Source: Acidobacteriota bacterium
GTDB taxonomy: Bacteria; Acidobacteriota; Terriglobia; Bryobacterales; Bryobacteraceae
Direction: 5' to 3'
Assembly: GCA_026393985.1 (NCBI GenBank)
Contig: JAPKZB010000088.1
Span: 98,159 to 162,158, forward strand
Length of the DNA stretch: 64,000 bases
The notes under the pieces were generated by a model. It was given only the letters and a program-made list of their open reading frames with translations, was not told the DNA's origin and searched no databases. A program made the translations under genes and the position numbers. The first letter of the stretch is position 1, and every line of letters starts with the position of its first letter. Below are positions 57,165-64,000 of the stretch, one piece after another.

Positions 57165-58178
57165 ATGCTTGAGCGGACCCTCGCCATCCCCCTTCACCGC
57201 GCGGCGCAGCAGGCCGCGCCCGTCCTCGTGCAAGGTCCGCGCGGCGCCGGCAAGACCACCCTCCTCCGCCGCGAGTTCCCCGCCCACACCTATCTCCCCC
57301 TCGACGATCCCTCCCTCCGTACCCGCGCCCGCCAGGATCCGGCCGGCTTCCTCGCCCGCCTCCGCGGCCCCGCCCTGATCGACGATCTCCATCGTGCCCC
57401 GGAACTCGTCGCCCACTTCACCGGCCAACCCGGCGCCTACCGCCTGATCCTCGCCAGCTCCCACCGCCTGCATCTGCCCGTCACTACCCTCGAACTCCAC
57501 CCCCCCACCCCGGCCGAACTCGAACGCCGCCCCGCCCTGTCCCTGGCCATGCTCGGCCGCTTCGTGCCCGCCGCCCCACCCGCCCCCGCCCCCCATCCGC
57601 CCTGGCCCAATCCCCGCTCCTTTCTCGATCACGACCTCGCCGCCCTCCTACGGGTCCACGACCGTGACCAGTTCGAACGCTTCGCCCGCGCCGCTGGCAG
57701 CCGGTCTGCCCAAATCCTCGACCAGCAGGCTCTTGCCCGCGAATGCGGCGTCGCGCATCGCACCGCCGTGCGGTGGCTCGCCGTCCTCGATCACTGTTTC
57801 GAAACGCTGCGCCTACCGCCGGCGCCGCTCCCCTTTGGCCGCCGCCTCCATCGTGCGCCCAAGCTGCACTTCCACGCGAGCAACGCTTTTGAAAGCCGCG
57901 TCGTCACCACCCTCTACCGTAACGCCTGCCACGCCGGCCTGCCGCCGCAATTCTTTTATTGGAAGGATTCCAACGGCCTCGAAATCCCTCTGGTCGTGGT
58001 TGAGGAGGGCGTTCCTCCCCTGCCGGTCCTTCCCATCGCCGAGCCCCATCCGATGGCCGAGGCCCGCCTCCGCCGCTGGATGCAGCTCGCCCGCGCCGGC
58101 CAAGGGGCGCTCATCACCACCCGCCCGGGACCGTCCCGTCGCGGCGGCGTCCTCCGCTACGCCCTGAGCCAGTTATAG
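57165..58178 (+). CDS. AAA_14/DUF4143-type ATPase
   Basis: Walker A GPRGAGKTTLL, Walker B ALIDDLHRAPELV, DUF4143-like C-terminus (FERFARAAGSRSAQ...). Confidence 0.8.
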   Translation: MLERTLAIPLHRAAQQAAPVLVQGPRGAGKTTLLRREFPAHTYLPLDDPSLRTRARQDPAGFLARLRGPALIDDLHRAPELVAHFTGQPGAYRLILASSHRLHLPVTTLELHPPTPAELERRPALSLAMLGRFVPAAPPAPAPHPPWPNPRSFLDHDLAALLRVHDRDQFERFARAAGSRSAQILDQQALARECGVAHRTAVRWLAVLDHCFETLRLPPAPLPFGRRLHRAPKLHFHASNAFESRVVTTLYRNACHAGLPPQFFYWKDSNGLEIPLVVVEEGVPPLPVLPIAEPHPMAEARLRRWMQLARAGQGALITTRPGPSRRGGVLRYALSQL

Positions 58179-58184
58179 CCGCCC

Positions 58185-58490
58185 TCAGCGCTGCAGCTCG
58201 CGGACATACTGCACCAGCAGCTTCACCTGCTCGGCCGTCACGCCCTTCTGCTCATAGGCATGCGCCGCGCTCTTCCGCTTCCCCCCGGCCGCAATCTCTT
58301 GCGTCAACTCCGCATCCGTCTTCTTCCGGACCTCCTCGGTGAGCAGACTCGTCCTCTTAATGGCCGCCCGCCCCTCTCCCTTCGCCCCGTGGCAGCTGGC
58401 GCACTTGGCGCGGTACAGCGCCGCCCCCGTCTCGCCCGCCAGCAGCCCGGGCAGCAACCCGGCCAGCATCAATCCCTGCGCTAATCGCAT
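58185..58490 (-). CDS. small c-type cytochrome
   Basis: Signal peptide and CASCHGAKGEG heme motif. Confidence 0.9.
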   Translation of the reverse strand: MRLAQGLMLAGLLPGLLAGETGAALYRAKCASCHGAKGEGRAAIKRTSLLTEEVRKKTDAELTQEIAAGGKRKSAAHAYEQKGVTAEQVKLLVQYVRELQR

Positions 58491-58498
58491 CTCCCCTC

Positions 58499-58594
58499 CT
58501 AGGCTCCTCGCGTGATCAGGGCGAAGAGCAGACATAGAAACATAATCACGGCGCTCATTACCGCCACCGTCCGGTTGATCAGTAATCGCCGCAC
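58499..58594 (-). CDS. putative 31-aa single-TM microprotein (GTG start)
   Basis: VRRLLINRTVAVMSAVIMFLCLLFALITRGA; starts 2 nt after the upstream stop codon. Confidence 0.5.
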   Translation of the reverse strand: MRRLLINRTVAVMSAVIMFLCLLFALITRGA

Positions 58595-58596
58595 AG

Positions 58597-59928
58597 CTAC
58601 ACCATAACAAACCGTTCCGTGTGGATCCGGTCCACCGGAACCCCCAACTGCAGCAACATCGGCTCGACGGCATCCATCATCGCCTCCGGTCCGCAGACAA
58701 AATACTGGAAGCGCCGATACTGCGGCGGCAGATGGCGGCGCAACGCGTCCACCGTCAGGTACCCCCGCTCCCCGGTCCACCCTGCCGGCGGCTCCTCCAA
58801 AACCGGAACCACCCGCAGGTTCATCCTCCCCGCCAACTCGGCCAGCTGACCCTCAAACGCCATCCGGCTCCTCTGCGATGCCGCATAGAACAGAATCACC
58901 GGTCGAACATCCCCCCGCCGCGCCATCGTCGCGCAAATCGAAACCAGCGGACAGATTCCGGAGCCGCCCCCGATCAATACATAGCCCGGCCCCTGCTCCC
59001 GGTCCGCCGTAAAGACCCCATGCGGCCCATCCACCCACACCCTCCGCCCCGGCGCCAAACGCGGCACCACCTCGCCCGACCAGTCCCCTAACGCCTTGAT
59101 CGTAAACGCCACCTCCTGCCCCGCCTCATCCCCCGCCGCCGACGACATCGAAATCGGGTGCCGGTCCCCGTGAAACGGGGTCCCGCCCGTGTTCAACCAC
59201 GCAAACTGGCCGGGCTCAAACAAAAACCCGGCGTGCCCAACGGGCCGCAGCACCAAGGTATGCGTGTCCCGGTTCTCGGCCCGGTTCTCCACAATCTCCC
59301 AGGGCCGCCGCCATAGCCGCCACGGCCGGACGACTTTGAACCAGAACCGCAGCGCCGCCGCCCCTCCGCCATAAACCGTCAGTACCGCCAGCATCGGACG
59401 CTCCGCCGAAAAGCCGCTGAAAAGTACAATATGTGCCAACCCACCCGCAATGGCCACATCCGCCAACAAGCCATGGGTAAACTGCCACCACTGATAAGCC
59501 AGGCCGAGCCGCCGCCGCCCCAGCGACAACCCGGCCAGCAGCGCCAGCGCCAGCAGCGCCCCCGTTCCCCACCGCATCGCCCACGGCGTTTCGTCGAAAA
59601 ACGGATTGAGCCACGCCAGCGGATAGGTCCCCTGCATCACCAGCACCGCATGCAAAACCAGCAGCCCGCTGCCCACCAGCCCCATCTGCCGGTGAAACTG
59701 CAGCAGCGCGTCCTGCCCGAAGACACTCGCCACGGCTTGAATCTCAGAAACCAGCGCCAGTTCGAGAATCAGAATCGTCAGCCCCGCGAAACCGCAAGCC
59801 ACCCCAAACTGCACCCCAAACGGCCGGCCGCCCATTGCCCCCGGCCAGATCGCGCCAACGCACAGCGGCAAGGCCACCAGCCAGAGATACAGGCCCAGCC
59901 ACAGCGCGCCGCTCGCCAGCCGGTTCAC
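58597..59928 (-). CDS. ferric-reductase-like transmembrane flavo-heme oxidoreductase
   Basis: Multi-TM with LQFHRQMGLVGSGLLVLHAVL; FAD HPISMSSA; NAD YVLIGGGSGICPLVSI; YFVCGPEAMMDAV. Confidence 0.9.
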   Translation of the reverse strand: MNRLASGALWLGLYLWLVALPLCVGAIWPGAMGGRPFGVQFGVACGFAGLTILILELALVSEIQAVASVFGQDALLQFHRQMGLVGSGLLVLHAVLVMQGTYPLAWLNPFFDETPWAMRWGTGALLALALLAGLSLGRRRLGLAYQWWQFTHGLLADVAIAGGLAHIVLFSGFSAERPMLAVLTVYGGGAAALRFWFKVVRPWRLWRRPWEIVENRAENRDTHTLVLRPVGHAGFLFEPGQFAWLNTGGTPFHGDRHPISMSSAAGDEAGQEVAFTIKALGDWSGEVVPRLAPGRRVWVDGPHGVFTADREQGPGYVLIGGGSGICPLVSICATMARRGDVRPVILFYAASQRSRMAFEGQLAELAGRMNLRVVPVLEEPPAGWTGERGYLTVDALRRHLPPQYRRFQYFVCGPEAMMDAVEPMLLQLGVPVDRIHTERFVMV

Positions 59929-62384
59929 GCGCGGCCCTCGGCTTCAGCAATCACCGCCGCCGTCCGAATCGCCGTATCCGGGTTCAGCGAAATGGAGTGG
60001 ATCCCGATCGATACCAGCCACGCCGCGAAGTCCGGATAGTCCGAAGGAGCCTGCCCGCAAATCCCGATCGGTTTGCCGGCCCGCCGCGCCGCCTCCACCG
60101 CCTGCTGAATCATCGCCTTCACGGCGCCGTTCCGTTCATCGAACAGGTGGGCCACCGTGCCCGAGTCGCGATCAATCCCCAGCACCAGTTGCGTCAGGTC
60201 GTTCGAACCGATCGAGTAGCCGTCAAACAGGCGGAGAAACTCGTCTGCGAGCACCACGTTGGCGGGAATCTCGCACATCGCATACACCTCCAGGCCGTCC
60301 TCTCCCTGCCGCAGCCCATGGTTGGCCATCACGCCGAGCACCTTTTCGGCCTCCCGCACCGTGCGGCAAAACGGTATCATCACCTTCAGGTTCGTTAAGC
60401 CCATCTCCTGCCGCACCCGCCGCAGCGCCGCGCACTCAAGAGCAAACCCCTCGGCGTAGCGCGGATCGTAGTAGCGCGAGGCGCCCCGGAAGCCCAGCAT
60501 CGGGTTCTCCTCGGCCGGTTCGAACTCCTGTCCCCCCAGCAGCTGCGCGTATTCATTGGTCTTAAAATCGCTCGTTCTGACAATCACCGGCTTCGGATAA
60601 AACGCCGCGGCAATCCGGCCCACCCCTTCACTCAGCCGGCTGATAAAGTACTCGCGCGGGTCCTCTCCCCCCAGTAGGCTCTCAATCTTCGCCGCTGCCG
60701 CCGCGTCCCGCAGCGCCGGATATCGCACCAGCGCCATCGGGTGAACCCCAATCGAATTGGTGATCACAAACTCAATCCGCGCCAGGCCTACCCCCGCATT
60801 CGGAATCGCCGACAGCCGGAACGCCTGCGCCGGATCGGCCACGTTCAGCATCACGTGCGTCCGCGTCGCCGGCCCCGGTGAGGCATCCACCTCTCTCTTC
60901 TCAAACGGCGCCAAGCCGGCGTACACATAACCCGCCGAACCCTCGGCGCAACAAACCGTCACCTCCTGGCCGTCACGCAAAACGGCGCTCGCGTTCCCCG
61001 CCCCCACAATACACGGCAGGCCCAGCTCCCGCGAAACAATCGCCGCGTGCGCGGTTCGACCGCCCTGATCCGTCACAATCGCCGCCAGCCGCTTCATCAC
61101 CGGCTCCCAATCCGGGTCGGTCATCTTCGTCACCAACACATCGCCTGGCCGCACCGCCCCCAACTGTGCGGCGGTCTGCACCACCCGCACCTTGCCGCTA
61201 CCGATCCCGTCGCCCACCGCCTGCCCCGTCGCCAGCACCTCGCCGGGCTTGCCTGTCAACCGGTATACCGCCGTCGTCACCGCCCGGGATTTGCTGGCGT
61301 GCACCGTCTCGGGCCGCGCTTGCAGAATGAACAACTCCCCGGTAATCCCGTCTTTGGCCCATTCAATGTCCATCGGCTGCGCCCGGCCCAGCAATCGCGA
61401 GTAGTGCGCTTCAATGACACACCCCCAGCGGGCCAGGTCCAAAACATCGTTGTCCTCCAGGCAAAACCGCCTCCGGTCGGCCTCCGGGGTCGCCTCGCTC
61501 CGCGTCGCCCGCGCCCCACCCGAATAAACCAGCTTCACCTCTTTGCTGCCCCGCTGCCGGCTCACAATCGGCCGCTTACCCTCCGCCAGGGTGGGCTTAA
61601 ACACCACCCACTCATCCGGCGTCACCACGCCCTGCACCACATACTCACCCAGACCATACGAACCGGTCACATACACGACATCGCGAAAACCCGACTCGGT
61701 ATCGAGCGTGAAAATCACCCCCGCGCTCCCGATATCGCTCCGCACCATCGGCTGCACCCCCACCGAAAGCGCCACCGCCAAGTGATCATAACCCCGCTTG
61801 GCCCGGTAGCTGATCGCGCGATCCGTAAACAGAGAGGCATAACAGGCGTGGACGGCCTGCAGCAGACCCTCCCGGCCCCGCACGTTCAGAAAGGTCTCTT
61901 GCTGCCCGGCAAAGGAAGCCTCCGGCAGATCCTCCGCCGTCGCGGAAGACCGCACCGCCAACTCCGGCTCCCGACCCACCCGCTCGCACAAACGCTCCCA
62001 GGCCCGGGTTACCGCCGTCCGGATCTCGCCCGGCAGCGGAGTCGACAGAATCGCCTCGCGAGCTGCTTCCCCACAGCGATGCAGCCTGGAGACGTCCTCT
62101 ATATCGAGATCCTCGAGCAGGGTCGCCAGCCGCTCGCGCAACCCAAACTCCCCCAACAGTAGCCGGTACGCCGCCGCCGTCGTGGCGAAGCCGTCCAATA
62201 CATGCACCCCCTCCCCGCGCAAGGCGTTAAACATCTGCCCCAACGAAGCATTCTTGCCGCCAACCTGTGCCACATCACCCAGGCCAATTTCGGAAAAATC
62301 CAAAGTCCAGGCGGGCACCGTCAGCCCCCCCCTCAACTCCCCTTCCTTTTGTTCAACCTTCATACAAATACCCTGCCTTTCCAC
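59925..62384 (-). CDS. ppsA: phosphoenolpyruvate synthase
   Basis: VGGKNASLGQM, ELAVRSSATAEDLPEASFAGQQETFLNV, TDQGGRTAHAAIVSRELGLPCIVG, GSNDLTQLVLGIDRDSG, IGICGQAPSDYPDFA. Confidence 0.95.
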   Translation of the reverse strand: MERQGICMKVEQKEGELRGGLTVPAWTLDFSEIGLGDVAQVGGKNASLGQMFNALRGEGVHVLDGFATTAAAYRLLLGEFGLRERLATLLEDLDIEDVSRLHRCGEAAREAILSTPLPGEIRTAVTRAWERLCERVGREPELAVRSSATAEDLPEASFAGQQETFLNVRGREGLLQAVHACYASLFTDRAISYRAKRGYDHLAVALSVGVQPMVRSDIGSAGVIFTLDTESGFRDVVYVTGSYGLGEYVVQGVVTPDEWVVFKPTLAEGKRPIVSRQRGSKEVKLVYSGGARATRSEATPEADRRRFCLEDNDVLDLARWGCVIEAHYSRLLGRAQPMDIEWAKDGITGELFILQARPETVHASKSRAVTTAVYRLTGKPGEVLATGQAVGDGIGSGKVRVVQTAAQLGAVRPGDVLVTKMTDPDWEPVMKRLAAIVTDQGGRTAHAAIVSRELGLPCIVGAGNASAVLRDGQEVTVCCAEGSAGYVYAGLAPFEKREVDASPGPATRTHVMLNVADPAQAFRLSAIPNAGVGLARIEFVITNSIGVHPMALVRYPALRDAAAAAKIESLLGGEDPREYFISRLSEGVGRIAAAFYPKPVIVRTSDFKTNEYAQLLGGQEFEPAEENPMLGFRGASRYYDPRYAEGFALECAALRRVRQEMGLTNLKVMIPFCRTVREAEKVLGVMANHGLRQGEDGLEVYAMCEIPANVVLADEFLRLFDGYSIGSNDLTQLVLGIDRDSGTVAHLFDERNGAVKAMIQQAVEAARRAGKPIGICGQAPSDYPDFAAWLVSIGIHSISLNPDTAIRTAAVIAEAEGRA

Positions 62385-62742
62385 CCAACTCTATTCCAAA
62401 CAACCCTTTCTCTGGGCCCGGCAAACCCTCGGTCCGCCAAGCCGTCCAGCGGCTCCCCCGACGCAAACCGCCTCCGCCCCCCGGTTCAGCACCGGACCCC
62501 TCCATCCCGGCCAAGATCGCCCACAAACCCATCAGAAACAGAACCGTTCCGTCCGTCATCAATAAATAAAACCTCGCTCGCCACCACAGCAATCCGATCA
62601 CCAAGGAAAACCGCCCTTTTTCCTGCCAAATCCCCCTGTGTTGAGCCCGTGTTTGGGCCATCTCACCCATCCCTCCCCCCACCGTCCCCCGGTTACCCCC
62701 AAATCGCTTCCGAAAAAAATTCACTCGAACGAAAAAAAACAT

Positions 62743-62771
62743 TTGCCAAAACGAACCCAAGTTGGTAGTCT
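62743..62771 (+). promoter_or_regulatory. candidate rRNA promoter with upstream A tracts (UP-like)
   Basis: TTGCCA-17 nt-TAGTCT; A7 (62713-62719) and A8 (62732-62739) upstream. Confidence 0.5.
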
Positions 62772-63033
62772 GGAGGAGTTGCAGTAACGAAATGCACCGC
62801 ACAGAGCGGCTTCGACAGCAACAAGGCAAGCGAAAGCGAGCCAGTCAGCAGAGGACACGCCTGATTTGTTCTACCACGGGCGTAGAGACCTCGACAAGTT
62901 TTCCGAGTTTTGGTAACCGGGAACTGGTAAAGCGCGGAAGCGTTTTTCTAGCTCAGGAAGCCGAAAAGCCTTTCGAGGCCGGCGATGAGCGACTTTTCTT
63001 AACTCTTTGGGAGTTGGGATCGGTTGCGGGGTC

Positions 63034-63051
63034 GCTCAGATCTTTGACAAT
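63034..63051 (+). promoter_or_regulatory. boxA-like antitermination element in rRNA leader
   Basis: GCTCAGATCTTTGACAA resembles rrn boxA (TGCTCTTTAACAA). Confidence 0.45.
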
Positions 63052-63113
63052 CTGGTTGGATGTTCAAGTAGCAAATACGGACAATCTGGTTGGATGTTCA
63101 AGTAGCAAATACG
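63046..63113 (+). repeat. Perfect 34-bp direct tandem duplication in the 16S leader
   Basis: gacaatctggttggatgttcaagtagcaaatacg occurs at 63046-63079 and 63080-63113. Confidence 0.98.
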
Positions 63114-63194
63114 TCAAGTACTTGAGTTCAGTTGAGTAGGTCGTTTCCCGATAGCTTTAGTTAGGGTTATCGAGGTAAACAAATTCCAAACGGT

Positions 63195-64000
<806 letters not shown>

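Noticed and set aside
62182-62829. Pro-rich ORFs between ppsA and the rRNA leader
   Set aside because: Overlap the ppsA 5' end or AT/C-rich intergenic DNA; composition artefacts
62762-63139. 125-aa ORF directly upstream of 16S
   Set aside because: Lies in the rRNA leader and spans the 34-bp duplication; no coding signature

Overview
The window looks like a high-GC chromosomal segment from an Acidobacteriota lineage (Solibacteres/Bryobacterales-like). The assignment rests on two proteins with a TIGR03437-type C-terminal domain, an acidobacterial VWFA-type protein and the overall gene style; it is recognition from sequence, not a search result. Landmarks in order: a PQQ-type dehydrogenase C-terminus; an amidase/actin-like ATPase pair; a glycosyltransferase; a degenerate receiver-GGDEF protein next to a receiver-less sigma54 activator; RlpA; a histone H1-like AAPAKKA-repeat protein behind a near-consensus promoter; MidA-type methyltransferase; NCS1 permease; Der; PhoD-like phosphatase; TypA/BipA; a PLP-dependent dehydratase. 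Next is a long T2SS operon led by an ECF sigma/anti-sigma pair (gspE-F-G-H-I-J-K-L-M-C-like-X-D), three large exported proteins, LptC/LptA-like plus LptB, HD-GYP, SelB, a VWFA protein, a decaying Kef-type antiporter, a methyltransferase, and a TonB receptor plus PQQ-propeller/SUMF1 operon behind a Fur-box-like palindrome. The end holds inositol-3-phosphate synthase, a DUF4143-type ATPase, a PEP synthase/flavo-heme reductase/microprotein/cytochrome c operon and the 5' part of a 16S rRNA gene with a long leader containing a perfect 34-bp tandem duplication. I saw no CRISPR array, transposase, prophage or tRNA. No single feature is clearly a new defence or mobile system. The best candidates for undescribed biology are the amidase/actin-like pair, the pseudo-receiver/EBP pair, the accessory genes and Met-rich insert of the T2SS, the Fur-like leaderless operon, and the PEP synthase-redox operon with a 31-aa membrane microprotein.
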